NCBI GenBank assembly: GCA_033763735.1
Contig: JANRJY010000071.1
Location: 1 to 16,479 of the forward strand
Length of the DNA: 16,479 nucleotides
Direction: 5' to 3'
DNA from: JANRJY01 sp033763735
GTDB lineage: Bacteria > Bacteroidota > Bacteroidia > Cytophagales > UBA9547
Part shown: piece after piece, positions 1 through 7,591 of the stretch
Numbering within the stretch: the stretch's first letter is position 1
Layout of the letters: each line of letters begins with the position of its first letter
Made by a program: the position numbers and the translations under genes
Notes under the pieces: generated by a model
What the model saw: the letters and a program-made list of their open reading frames with translations, nothing else
Told to the model about the DNA's origin: nothing
Database searches by the model: none

Positions 1-1
1 T

Positions 2-457
2 AAGGAAACCGGAGATTGGAGTTACAGAATACATTACGATAAAAGTGATCCATTTAATGTAGACTATGAAGGTCCATTTCACATCCAACCTCAATTGTTT
101 TCTGATATTGGAATACTAAGTACAATATACAAATACAGGCTGCTATATGAGATTTATGAATTTGATTGGTTTGATTCATTCAGGTTGGATATTTTTAATA
201 TCATAAAGATAATTGGAGGAACTGAAGTTATTTATTTAGCAGATAATAGTTGTGACAAATTAGGTTTTTACTTTGAATGTATGGCATTGGAAAATGTTCC
301 TTACGAAGAAATTAAAAAGCAAATGATTATAGAACTTGGTCAACCAGTCACCAATTACTCAAAATTAAATTTTGACAGCTTAAATTATAGAAATATAACA
401 GAGTTCTTTTTAGATGATTTCGCAGACTTAAAATTGAAAAGCTTAAATAAAATTTGA
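2..457 (+). CDS. 3' part of an unrecognised soluble protein (5' end outside window)
   Basis: The frame is open from base 2 to the TGA at 455-457, with no start inside that looks natural. A TTG at 95 is in frame, but about 30 coherent codons (reading GDWSYRIHYDKS and so on) precede it, so the gene begins upstream of the window. About 151 residues are visible. They are rich in acidic and aromatic residues, with no signal peptide or membrane segment, so a cytoplasmic protein is likely. I do not recognise the family. The size and acidic character would fit an immunity-type protein of a toxin system, but that is a guess without motif support. It is followed by a 148-base gap and then the nuclease-like gene on the same strand. 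Confidence 0.7.
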   Translation, partial: KETGDWSYRIHYDKSDPFNVDYEGPFHIQPQLFSDIGILSTIYKYRLLYEIYEFDWFDSFRLDIFNIIKIIGGTEVIYLADNSCDKLGFYFECMALENVPYEEIKKQMIIELGQPVTNYSKLNFDSLNYRNITEFFLDDFADLKLKSLNKI

Positions 458-470
458 AGGCTGCAATCGA

Positions 471-511
471 TTTTATATAAAACAAGTTTGTAAGTAAAAT
501 TCGTTTGTAAG
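471..511. repeat. 12-bp palindrome plus direct repeat GTTTGTAAG x2 upstream of the nuclease gene
   Basis: TTTTATATAAAA (471-482) is a perfect palindrome. GTTTGTAAG occurs at 486-494 and 503-511, a period of 17 bases. They lie between the end of the preceding gene and the start at 606. They could be a repressor or activator site, but in such AT-rich DNA a chance palindrome is quite possible. Confidence 0.25.
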
Positions 512-605
512 GATTTTCATGTTTCTTTGCTTTTGCTATATTGTGTCAAACTATTTATTGGGCTAAGACAAAATCAAGGAGAACGAAATAAAATGAAATA
601 TTAAA

Positions 606-1514
606 ATGGCTTTATACAAAAACAACTTAAATAAACTAAAAGAAATTTGCGAAACTCCATTTAAGCTAGAAAAGGATATTCAAAAGCTTTTTGAAGCCAA
701 TATTTTTTCAATTATGGGTTTGGAATTAGTTAAAAGTGAGTTTACAATAAAAAACAAACGGATTGATACACTGGCTTTTGATAAACAAAGCGGAGCCTTT
801 ATAATAATTGAATATAAGAGAGATAAAAATATCAGTGTGGTTGACCAAGGTTTTACATATTTAAGCCTTATGCTAGAAAATAAAGCCGACTTTATTATAG
901 AATACAATGAGAGCTTAAAACAAAATCTAAAAAGAGAAGATATAGACTGGAGTCAAACAAGAGTAGCCTTTGTTTCTACCAACTTTACTGAAAACCAAAT
1001 CCAAGCAACCAATTTTAAAGACATAGCTATAGAGCTATGGGAAATAAAGCAATTTGAAAATGAATTGGTTATTATTAGTCCAATCAAAAAATCAAATGCT
1101 GCTGAAAGTATTAAGCCATTAACCCAAAACAAGGAAACTCTAAAAACAGTAACAGAAGAAATAAAAGTTTACACCGAAAACGACCATTTAAGCAACGTTT
1201 CAGAAGAAATAAAAGAATTGTACCAAAAATTCAAAGTAGCAATTCTTAATCTTAGTGATGATATAGAGATGCAACCCAAAAAAGTTCGCCTAAATTTTAA
1301 AAAGGGCAAATTGATTGTCGCAGATATTTCAATTCTCAAAAAATCATTAAAGATTTGGATAAATCTAAAGAAAGGTAAATTAGATGACCCCAAGAATCTT
1401 ACTGAAGATGTAAGTGAAAAAGGTCATTGGGGAAATGGTGATTATCAGATACAAGTTGAAACGGATAAAGACCTTGAATACATAATGAGTTTAATCAAAC
1501 AAGCGATACATTAA
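606..1514 (+). CDS. Predicted NucS-like PD-(D/E)XK nuclease fused to DUF5655 domain
   Basis: This is a 302-residue soluble protein. Residues about 20-150 look like the DUF91/NucS-type PD-(D/E)XK nuclease fold. The visible motif is RID (Asp54), then Glu69-Tyr-Lys71 after a hydrophobic strand (AFIIIEYK), then Gln81 in the following helix. Residues about 200-300 resemble DUF5655, a domain often found at the C-terminus of such proteins, with the signature GHWGNGDYQIQV. A charged linker (about 160-200) joins them. By family, a DNA-processing or defence/repair role is plausible; the substrate is unknown. The ATG at 606 was chosen because homology-like sequence starts at once. The sequence AAGGAGA (576-582) is better spaced for an ATG at 593, which encodes only Met-Lys-Tyr-stop and ends just before this start. 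That suggests a mini-leader with re-initiation, or an irrelevant purine run, since Bacteroidota depend little on Shine-Dalgarno sites. Confidence 0.8.
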   Translation: MALYKNNLNKLKEICETPFKLEKDIQKLFEANIFSIMGLELVKSEFTIKNKRIDTLAFDKQSGAFIIIEYKRDKNISVVDQGFTYLSLMLENKADFIIEYNESLKQNLKREDIDWSQTRVAFVSTNFTENQIQATNFKDIAIELWEIKQFENELVIISPIKKSNAAESIKPLTQNKETLKTVTEEIKVYTENDHLSNVSEEIKELYQKFKVAILNLSDDIEMQPKKVRLNFKKGKLIVADISILKKSLKIWINLKKGKLDDPKNLTEDVSEKGHWGNGDYQIQVETDKDLEYIMSLIKQAIH

Positions 1515-1525
1515 TTTCAATAATA

Positions 1526-1541
1526 ATACTTCGCTAAGTAT
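1526..1541 (+). terminator. Small stem-loop just after the nuclease gene, weak terminator candidate
   Basis: ATACTT-CGCT-AAGTAT forms a perfect 6-bp stem with a 4-base loop, 11 bases after the TAA of the upstream gene. The stem is AT-rich and no T-run follows, so it is at best a weak terminator or a 3'-end protective hairpin. Confidence 0.2.
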
Positions 1542-1696
1542 AGTTTCAAATCTACGTTTTAGTGTCATCAAATCTTAAGTTTCGCAAATAAAATAAAGTA
1601 CAAATTATATTTGAATATAAATGATTTGCTAATAGGAGTAAAGCAAGATTAACATTCACTATGATCTAATTAGGATTATATGCCAAATAGGAGGTA

Positions 1697-1864
1697 TCAA
1701 TTTCCTTTCAATGATTTAATTATGTCACTTAGCGGAATCAATATTTTACTGAAGTGTTCTGTTATCTCTCTTATCTTTTCATTGGGCATTAACCATAACA
1801 TAATCGTATGTATTAACATCCATGCAAAGAATATTATAAACATAATGCATAAGTAATAAATCAT
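1697..1864 (-). CDS. Small single-pass membrane protein, 55 residues
   Basis: The minus-strand frame from ATG (1864) to TGA (1697) reads MIYYLCIMFIIFFAWMLIH, then TIMLWLMPNEK, then an amphipathic tail ending in DIIKSLKGN. The first 27 residues are a hydrophobic transmembrane segment. The remainder is a charged amphipathic helix, a layout common in small Bacteroidota membrane proteins. The organised hydrophobic/amphipathic split and the sensible stop favour a real gene. Against it, I see no -7 TAnnTTTG box or ribosome-binding site directly upstream, and the surroundings are AT-rich, where chance ORFs rich in Ile, Leu and Phe occur. Function is unknown. A holin-like or toxin-like small membrane protein is one possibility. 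Confidence 0.45.
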   Translation of the reverse strand: MIYYLCIMFIIFFAWMLIHTIMLWLMPNEKIREITEHFSKILIPLSDIIKSLKGN

Positions 1865-2289
1865 TTCTATAATCTTGTTTTTATTATTTTATATTTCCTT
1901 TTATAATTAAGTTTTATGTTCTAGCGATATTTATTTTTAATTGTGCATCTTTAACTATATATCTTAGAAAATGCCTTCTATACGATTTTTTCCTATATTA
2001 TTTTTTATCTTAAATTTACTTTAAAGATTTCCGGTAAAAAAAGACACTACATTTTGTACATTTTTTCAAATGTATTTTATATCGTCATAATAAGTGGGGA
2101 AGGGTTGTTTTATTGCTATCGCAAGTTTAGCGAAGCCTAACTTTTGAGGATAGATAAGCAAAGCTTATAAATTTGCAATAATGGAAACTCTGTATTTGGT
2201 GTTATAGGAAAGAAATAGTGGAGGTCAAAAACAAATAGCTGCTTTTTGTTTAGAAAATACGAACAACCAAAATTTAACCTTTTGATTTT
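1865..2289. other. Gene-free AT-rich spacer
   Basis: I find no ORF with coding character on either strand. The stretch holds a TACATTT-TTTC-AAATGTA hairpin (2057-2074, perfect 7-bp AT-rich stem) and a second, longer imperfect hairpin (2116-2153). It lies downstream of the minus-strand gene cluster and upstream of the 55-residue ORF. Confidence 0.5.
2116..2153. repeat. Imperfect inverted repeat CTATC...GATAG
   Basis: CTATC (2116-2120) pairs with GATAG (2149-2153). Inside, TTAG (2127-2130) pairs with CTAA (2137-2140) around the loop CGAAGC, and AAG pairs with CTT. The stem has bulges. The local base composition is richer in GC than the flanks. It could be a remnant of a dispersed hairpin repeat or a 3'-end structure for the minus-strand cluster, about 130 bases beyond its last stop codon. 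Confidence 0.3.
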
Positions 2290-2823
2290 TTATTTCTTGT
2301 TAAATAATTTTTTAAAAAATCCTCTTTTCTTTTTAACAGTATCTTGTTGATTGATTTGCAATGTATCTTCAGTTATTTTGTTAACACTTGTATATTTTGC
2401 TGGGTTTTGTGAACTATCATTTTCGATTTGAATATTCTGTTCAACTATTTCTATATTATTTTGGTTGGAGCCTTCAATACTTTCAATTTTCTCATTTGTT
2501 TGATTTATTTCTGGTTTTATTAATGTGTCTTTTGGATTTTTACCACTATTTGGTCCCCAATATGATATTTTTTGACCATATATTAATTCAATTGGCAATG
2601 TGATAGCTGTTATTAAACTAATACTAATTAAAGGAGCCAAAATAATTGCTATAATCAATCTAGTTAAAAAGCCTGCTTTCTTTTCAACAATTCTGAATCC
2701 TGAAATAAAACGGCCATCTTTAAATTTTTCTGGTATTTTTAGAGTAAATGCTGCTGATACAATCAAGAGGAAAATAAAGATAAAAACACAAGTCAATATT
2801 CTTTCAACAATATATATTTCCAT
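2290..2823 (-). CDS. Two-helix membrane protein with a long polar tail
   Basis: This protein has 177 residues. The first transmembrane helix is at about 7-28 and the second at about 54-82 (LTRLIIAIILAPLIS and onward). A hydrophilic tail from about 86 is rich in Asn, Gln, Glu and Ile and ends in a basic stretch (KKKRGFFKKLFNKK). There is no catalytic motif and I do not recognise the family. Its ATG lies one base after the stop of the PD-(D/E)XK-like gene, so the two are almost certainly co-transcribed and translationally coupled. The protein may anchor its partner at the inner membrane; this is inferred from the arrangement alone. Confidence 0.7.
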   Translation of the reverse strand: MEIYIVERILTCVFIFIFLLIVSAAFTLKIPEKFKDGRFISGFRIVEKKAGFLTRLIIAIILAPLISISLITAITLPIELIYGQKISYWGPNSGKNPKDTLIKPEINQTNEKIESIEGSNQNNIEIVEQNIQIENDSSQNPAKYTSVNKITEDTLQINQQDTVKKKRGFFKKLFNKK

Positions 2824-2824
2824 T

Positions 2825-3331
2825 TTAAACTTTAAATAGGTTAATAATACAATAAACTTGTTTTACATATCTTTCATTCCAAGTTTCAAAATCAAAACTT
2901 CCAATTTTTTCCATTTCATACTTTTCAAAAAGTTTAGTTATTCTAGCATCATTTTGATTTGAAAAACTATCTACCAAAACACAAAAATATCTATTCATAT
3001 TGGAAGGTAATTTAAGTAATTTTTCAATATCTGCTTCATAGGAATAATAATCTTGTCTTATTTTCAATTCAATTACTGTATTATATTTTGAGTCTATTTT
3101 GTATAATATATCTGAAGGTCCACCATTTCCAAGGTTTGTTTCCCTACACCATTCTAAAGTTGTATAATCATTGAATATATATGATTTATTATTTGTAATA
3201 TCTAATCCTAAATGAAATGCAACATACAATTCTGGAGCAAAAAAAATACCTGTATTATTTGCATTTTTTAATGTATTATCAATTTCTAAAACAGATTTTA
3301 CAATTGAATTAAATAATTCGTTTGAATTCAT
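2825..3331 (-). CDS. Small PD-(D/E)XK nuclease-like protein
   Basis: This protein has 168 residues and no signal peptide or membrane helix. The core reads GGPSD74ILYKIDSKYNTVIE88LK90: an Asp at the end of one strand and Glu-Leu-Lys after the next hydrophobic strand, the spacing of the PD-(D/E)XK nuclease fold. Glu34 in the N-terminal helix (FAPELYVAFHL) could supply the extra acidic residue. The predicted activity is metal-dependent DNA or RNA cleavage, as in restriction-type or defence proteins; the family itself is unrecognised. A strand-order check is needed because the motif is short. The next gene starts one base after this stop. The 75-base gap upstream may hold a promoter: the transcript strand has TATCGTTTG, a one-base-long variant of the -7 box. 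Confidence 0.65.
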   Translation of the reverse strand: MNSNELFNSIVKSVLEIDNTLKNANNTGIFFAPELYVAFHLGLDITNNKSYIFNDYTTLEWCRETNLGNGGPSDILYKIDSKYNTVIELKIRQDYYSYEADIEKLLKLPSNMNRYFCVLVDSFSNQNDARITKLFEKYEMEKIGSFDFETWNERYVKQVYCIINLFKV

Positions 3332-3406
3332 TTGGCATCCATTTTTTATTTACAAGTTTGTTGTTCCTATTATTACCTCAATCAAACGATAGCATTGGGA
3401 AATGCT

Positions 3407-4237
3407 TCAATTTGAACTTATGATAAGTGGTTTGGGTAATGAATCATTAGTAAAATACCAAGGATAATTGATAACGTCCAACGTGTCCTTGACTTCTGTA
3501 TATTCATTATCATTATCGTATAAACGGAATAAAACAGCATATTTCCCTTCTTTTTTAAAATAGTAACTAAATCCTACAAAATTTAATGGTGGTTTAGAAA
3601 CATAAATTGAATCATAATCAGCAATGCCATTGAGTGAACTATTAGAAATTAATTTAGTTCGCATTTCATATTTTATCAATTCACCTCCATAGAAATCACT
3701 TTGCTTTGTTGGTCCATCCCTATCGTAAGAATTTTCGAAGATAAAATCTACTTGTAGGTTTTTTTGCGGTTCTATTGATAAAATTATTTGAGGTTTTAGA
3801 TTGTAAAAGTAAGTTAGATCAAAAGTGTTTGTTGTTTCATTATCAAATTCATCCTTAAAAGTAATTTTAAAATTGGTTTTATATGATTTAATACTTTTAA
3901 GTTTTAAACTATCCAAAATAAGCTTAAAATTAGGCTTGAAATCAAAGTAGAGTCGATTTTTGTTAAGATCAGAGAGCAATTCTACAGTTCCATAACAAGA
4001 ACTACAGCTAGATTCCCATCTTCTTTTCGTATGGTTTCCCTCGATATTTAATATTATTCTTTTATTCCAATTAATAGTATTACTTAACTTAATACTATCA
4101 TAATAAAATTCAACATTAGTAGTGATTTTCTCTGAAAAGTCCTTAAAGAATGGGTCAGCCCTATTATTGCATGATATAGTAACAATTACTAATGAAAAAA
4201 CAATCCAATGAGAATTACAGAAAAGATAATTTTTCAT
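3407..4237 (-). CDS. Predicted lipoprotein, function unknown
   Basis: This protein has 276 residues. The N-terminus is hydrophobic (WIVFSLVIVTISC) and ends at Cys23, a signal-peptidase-II-like site although -3 is Thr rather than Leu. A membrane-bound lipoprotein exported across the inner membrane is likely. The mature part is beta-rich. It has a Cys78-Ser-Ser-Cys81 pair and a segment near the C-terminus (KEGKYAVLFRLYDNDNEY) that resembles an Ig/PKD-like beta sandwich. There is no catalytic motif. The start lies 4 bases after the stop of the beta-barrel gene, so the two are probably one translational unit. Just after its own stop there is a 6-bp stem-loop (AGCATT-GGGA-AATGCT, 3391-3406) without a T-run, possibly marking the end of this transcript. 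Confidence 0.65.
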   Translation of the reverse strand: MKNYLFCNSHWIVFSLVIVTISCNNRADPFFKDFSEKITTNVEFYYDSIKLSNTINWNKRIILNIEGNHTKRRWESSCSSCYGTVELLSDLNKNRLYFDFKPNFKLILDSLKLKSIKSYKTNFKITFKDEFDNETTNTFDLTYFYNLKPQIILSIEPQKNLQVDFIFENSYDRDGPTKQSDFYGGELIKYEMRTKLISNSSLNGIADYDSIYVSKPPLNFVGFSYYFKKEGKYAVLFRLYDNDNEYTEVKDTLDVINYPWYFTNDSLPKPLIISSN

Positions 4238-4241
4238 TTTA

Positions 4242-4802
4242 TTAAAAGCTATATATTAATCCTGTTTGAAATAAATAAAATTGATTGCCTAAAAAATGAG
4301 AAAGCAAATAACATTGTTTAAACTTAAGATTAAAATATATCGATTTATAAATACGTGCTTCAATGGCTAAATCCATATAGCCTCCAAATTCAATCCCAAA
4401 TTGCTTATGTACTCCATCTCCTGCTACACTTGGGCGTCTAAGTCGGGCATTGTTTACCACAAAGCCTGCCTTTGGAATAATTCTTAATCTATTCCACAGG
4501 TTTACAATTTCATAGCCAACTCCGGCATACACACCGAAATCATCAAACAAAAAAGATTTATAATAATTATTTTGATATATTAATTCTGAGGCAACAGAAA
4601 TTTTCTTATTTAATTTATGTTCATAGTTTGGTGAAATATTCCATCCAAATGGACTCAACCCTATATTTAAACCAATTTTATTTTTTTCATAAATTTCTCT
4701 TTTGATAACCTCCTGACTAAAACTATTGATTGTAAAACATATTAACACAACTTTAAAAAAAGTTAATTTTTGAAATTGAAATAATGAGGCATTAAATTTC
4801 AT
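4242..4802 (-). CDS. Outer-membrane beta-barrel protein, small
   Basis: This protein has 186 residues. A signal peptide of about 29 residues ends in INSFSQ, a typical Bacteroidota type I signal. The mature chain has alternating polar/hydrophobic strands with Gly and aromatic residues (GLNIGLSPFGWNISP, FGVYAGVGYEI, FGIEFGGYMDLAIEARI) and ends in YSF. A terminal Phe is the usual C-terminal residue of outer-membrane barrels. The size fits an eight-stranded OmpW/porin-like barrel. The specific function is unknown. It sits between a small exported protein (38-base gap) and the lipoprotein gene (4-base gap), which suggests a surface or cell-envelope module. Confidence 0.7.
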   Translation of the reverse strand: MKFNASLFQFQKLTFFKVVLICFTINSFSQEVIKREIYEKNKIGLNIGLSPFGWNISPNYEHKLNKKISVASELIYQNNYYKSFLFDDFGVYAGVGYEIVNLWNRLRIIPKAGFVVNNARLRRPSVAGDGVHKQFGIEFGGYMDLAIEARIYKSIYFNLKFKQCYLLSHFLGNQFYLFQTGLIYSF

Positions 4803-4840
4803 ACTAGTTTCTATTGTAAATTAATTATCGTAGAAATATA

Positions 4841-5227
4841 TCACCCAACCCTAAAAATCAACCTCAATGGCATATAAAGCCACTTTTTATTTCTTCCTAA
4901 TGTCAAACCTTCTACGTAATCAACATCAAAAGCTATCAATTTAACATCATATACATCATTGCCAACTTTGATTTTATTTACAAGAAAACACATTCTTCCG
5001 TTTATTATTTTTGAAGTAGCAAAGAATTGAGTAAGCTTTGGTATTGTAACATTTTTTGTAAACAATTCTTCTCTATTATAAAATTCAACTATCTGTTCTT
5101 CATATACTTTTAAATTTTCATTAGCAATTACTTTTATATACTTATCCTTAGGGTTACTATATGAACTTAAAAAAAGAAATATGAGAGGACTAATTAAAAA
5201 ACTCCATTTAATTGTTTTCATGGTCAT
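4841..5227 (-). CDS. Small exported protein, function unknown
   Basis: This protein has 128 residues. The N-terminal signal (KTIKWSFLISPLIFLFLSSYS) suggests export or anchoring. The mature part reads as a compact beta-rich domain with no motif I recognise. Two in-frame ATG codons are close together (5227 and 5221). The second gives the more typical MKTIK start and I slightly prefer it. The gene lies 42 bases after the stop of the 773-residue T9SS protein, with no terminator hairpin between, so read-through from the large adhesin operon is possible. Confidence 0.6.
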   Translation of the reverse strand: MTMKTIKWSFLISPLIFLFLSSYSNPKDKYIKVIANENLKVYEEQIVEFYNREELFTKNVTIPKLTQFFATSKIINGRMCFLVNKIKVGNDVYDVKLIAFDVDYVEGLTLGRNKKWLYMPLRLIFRVG

Positions 5228-5269
5228 TAAAATATAGATTTATTTATTTGTTTAATTTTTCGATCTTGT

Positions 5270-7591
5270 CTACTCTCTCACTACCTTCCCTTGCTTCACT
5301 TCACCACTACTCACAAACCGATAATAATACAATCCTTTGGCCAAGTTCTGAAGGTCTAGTTCTTGATAACCATTTACTTGCCTTTCATACACAACAGTTC
5401 CAAAAGTATCATAAATTATAAACTGCCCGGGTTTGTTTACTTCAATATTTAAAAACCCTGAAAAAGGATTTGGATATAGCTTAAAGTTTAAAGATTCAAC
5501 ATTTGAAATGCTGCCAGTATTACAATTCGAACCCACGCAAGTATTTACAGGTTTTGATTCAGGAGCGTTTCGATCAATAGTAAAACTCAGCAACTTATTA
5601 GAATACACACATCCATTACTACCTGTTATTGAAATAATTACATCCCCACTGGTAATCTTTGCAGTATCTTTGAATATAAAAGTAGGATTAGGTTCAGATG
5701 AATATTTGTTTATGACCATCCAACGAATGCCAGTAATGCTAAGTCCTGGATCACAGCCACTATAGCTTCCTATGGTAACCGTATCGCCTTTTTGAAAGAA
5801 ATTATAACTTGGGTAACATTTATTTATGGTACAAGGACTTGGAGGCATACAAGAAAGTACCTGAACCGTTTTGAATCCAGAAATAGTACCATAAGAATTT
5901 ATTGCAGTGGCAGTTAGTACAAATATTCCTGTACTAGTCCAAGATGCCAAACCTAGTTGATTTTGAAAACCTGATAGGTTTAAAGTTACTCCAGTTTGCG
6001 TGCTAATTTGAAAAGTAGTTGCCACACCGCTACAAACCGTATTAGGACCTGAAATTACCGGCACGGAAGGTCCACAATCAAACACAGTAATTATTTTAAT
6101 TCCAGTTATTGTACCGTAGTTATTAAAAGCAATTGCAGTTAGTGTATTGACACCTGGCACACTCCATGAAGCCAAACCATTCTGATTTTGAAAACCTTGA
6201 AGTGTTAATTGCACCCCTGTTTGGGTGCTAATTTGAAAAGTAGTTGATACTCCACTACAAACGGTATTTATGCCTGTAATAGTTGGTTGCATAGGAGGAC
6301 TGCAATCAGTAACAGTAACTGTATAAAATCCCGACACAGTACCAAAAATATTAATTGCCGTTGCTGTTAAAGTATATATGCCAGCTACACTCCACGAAGC
6401 CAAACCATTTTGATTTTGAAAACCAATCAGGTTTAAACCCACACCTGATTGTGTTGTTATTGCATAAGTAGTATTTGTATTATTACATATCGAGTTGACT
6501 CCTGAAATGGTAGGTTGCATAGGAGGCCTGCAATCGGTAACAGTAACTGTATAATATCCTGATACTGTGCCATAAGTATTAATTGCGGTAGCTGTTAGAG
6601 TATATACACCAGCAACACTCCACAAAGCTGATCCATTTTGATTTTGAAAACCAAACAGGTTTAAACCTACCCCAAGTTGTGTAGATATTGAAAAAGTTGT
6701 ATTTGTATTATTACAAATTGTGTTGACACCTGTAATTGTAGGTTGTAACGGAGGGTTGCAGTCAGTAACAGTGACTACCAAATTATTCACACCTGTATAC
6801 GTGCCATCTGTAAAATTTCCAGTAATGGTAGTTATACCATAAGTTTGAAATCTTACTTTGAGATTGTTTCCTGACAAGGTAAACACGTTGTTTCCACTAA
6901 CACTAATACTAAAATTAATACCTATAATTGATTCAATTGTATAATCCGATACTTGATTCATACAAACTACATTGATACCCGAAATGGAAGGAGTGCTGAA
7001 TATTTTAATAAGACTAATATTATCAATTCCAATATAGGAGCTAAATGAACCTCCAACAGCATTTATTGATAGTTGGTTAAAATTGTCAGTCGCATCAAAT
7101 ATTATACTGTCTTTTCTCCATTCCAATTGCAAAACACTTATGTTTTTTGAATAAACTAGATAAGCATTATCACAAATACTATTTCCTAAATAAATATTTA
7201 AATTGCAATCATAATTTGCACTTGTTGTAGATATAGTTCTAACACAGTTTATTAAGTTTCTATTATAAGCTATTAATTTATACTTACTGTTTTTCCTGAT
7301 AGAATAGAATAAAGTTGAACTAACTATTTCATGAGAACTACTTGTAAAACTAGCTAAACCTAAATAAGTACTGTCACTAACTGCCATATTGTTGTATCCG
7401 TTTTGACAAAAATTTACTCTTGGTTGCACATCTGGAGTACCGTTGCAATTATTCCAGCCAAATGGGGTTAAATTTATACCAGTTGTTGAATAATCAAAAT
7501 TACCATTATTAATTAAGTTTTGTGAACTTACCGAATTGATAATATTATAGAGTATTAGTAAAAGTATTTTTCTTTTTATTGATTTATTCAC
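5270..7591 (-). CDS. T9SS-secreted protein with tandem Ig-like repeats (773 residues)
   Basis: A signal peptide ends at VSSQ (about residue 24). Residues about 25-200 form a jelly-roll-like, Cys-containing domain starting NLINNGNFDY and ending GIDNISLIKI, as in carbohydrate-binding-like N-terminal domains of Bacteroidota surface proteins. Residues about 200-278 are a diverged Ig-like unit. Four clear copies of a 75-76-residue Ig/PKD-like repeat follow (278-581), each opening with Cys-x-PP and a second Cys about 15 residues later. After a Cys-rich linker comes a T9SS type A sorting domain (about 700-773, with YPNPFSG, GLYYYRF and KVVRE), so the protein is exported and then attached to the surface or released. 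The start is GTG at 7591: a stop lies two codons upstream and no ATG occurs before residue 69. It overlaps the stop of the preceding gene by 8 bases, so translation is coupled. Adhesion or matrix binding is likely. Confidence 0.85.
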   Translation of the reverse strand: MNKSIKRKILLLILYNIINSVSSQNLINNGNFDYSTTGINLTPFGWNNCNGTPDVQPRVNFCQNGYNNMAVSDSTYLGLASFTSSSHEIVSSTLFYSIRKNSKYKLIAYNRNLINCVRTISTTSANYDCNLNIYLGNSICDNAYLVYSKNISVLQLEWRKDSIIFDATDNFNQLSINAVGGSFSSYIGIDNISLIKIFSTPSISGINVVCMNQVSDYTIESIIGINFSISVSGNNVFTLSGNNLKVRFQTYGITTITGNFTDGTYTGVNNLVVTVTDCNPPLQPTITGVNTICNNTNTTFSISTQLGVGLNLFGFQNQNGSALWSVAGVYTLTATAINTYGTVSGYYTVTVTDCRPPMQPTISGVNSICNNTNTTYAITTQSGVGLNLIGFQNQNGLASWSVAGIYTLTATAINIFGTVSGFYTVTVTDCSPPMQPTITGINTVCSGVSTTFQISTQTGVQLTLQGFQNQNGLASWSVPGVNTLTAIAFNNYGTITGIKIITVFDCGPSVPVISGPNTVCSGVATTFQISTQTGVTLNLSGFQNQLGLASWTSTGIFVLTATAINSYGTISGFKTVQVLSCMPPSPCTINKCYPSYNFFQKGDTVTIGSYSGCDPGLSITGIRWMVINKYSSEPNPTFIFKDTAKITSGDVIISITGSNGCVYSNKLLSFTIDRNAPESKPVNTCVGSNCNTGSISNVESLNFKLYPNPFSGFLNIEVNKPGQFIIYDTFGTVVYERQVNGYQELDLQNLAKGLYYYRFVSSGEVKQGKVVRE
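5851..6760 (-). repeat. Four tandem ~228-bp coding repeats (Ig-like domains)
   Basis: Within the 773-residue protein, the Cys-Pro-Pro boundary recurs at residues 278, 354, 430 and 506, with a final boundary at 581, giving steps of 76, 76, 76 and 75 codons. The unit is also visible in DNA, for example the recurring GATTTTGAAAACC and TGCAATC-GTAACAGTAACTG segments on the + strand. Copies one and two share 61 of 76 residues by my count, so they arose by duplication and have diverged moderately. Confidence 0.85.

Noticed and set aside
1606..1613. TATATTTG match to the -7 promoter box on the + strand
   Set aside because: There is no TTTG at the right distance upstream and no + strand gene downstream.
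5433..5765. 110-codon + strand frame opposite the T9SS sorting domain
   Set aside because: Shadow frame; the minus-strand product has clear family motifs.
5851..6760. CRISPR-like regular repetition
   Set aside because: The period is about 228 bases and the repeats are coding Ig-like domains.
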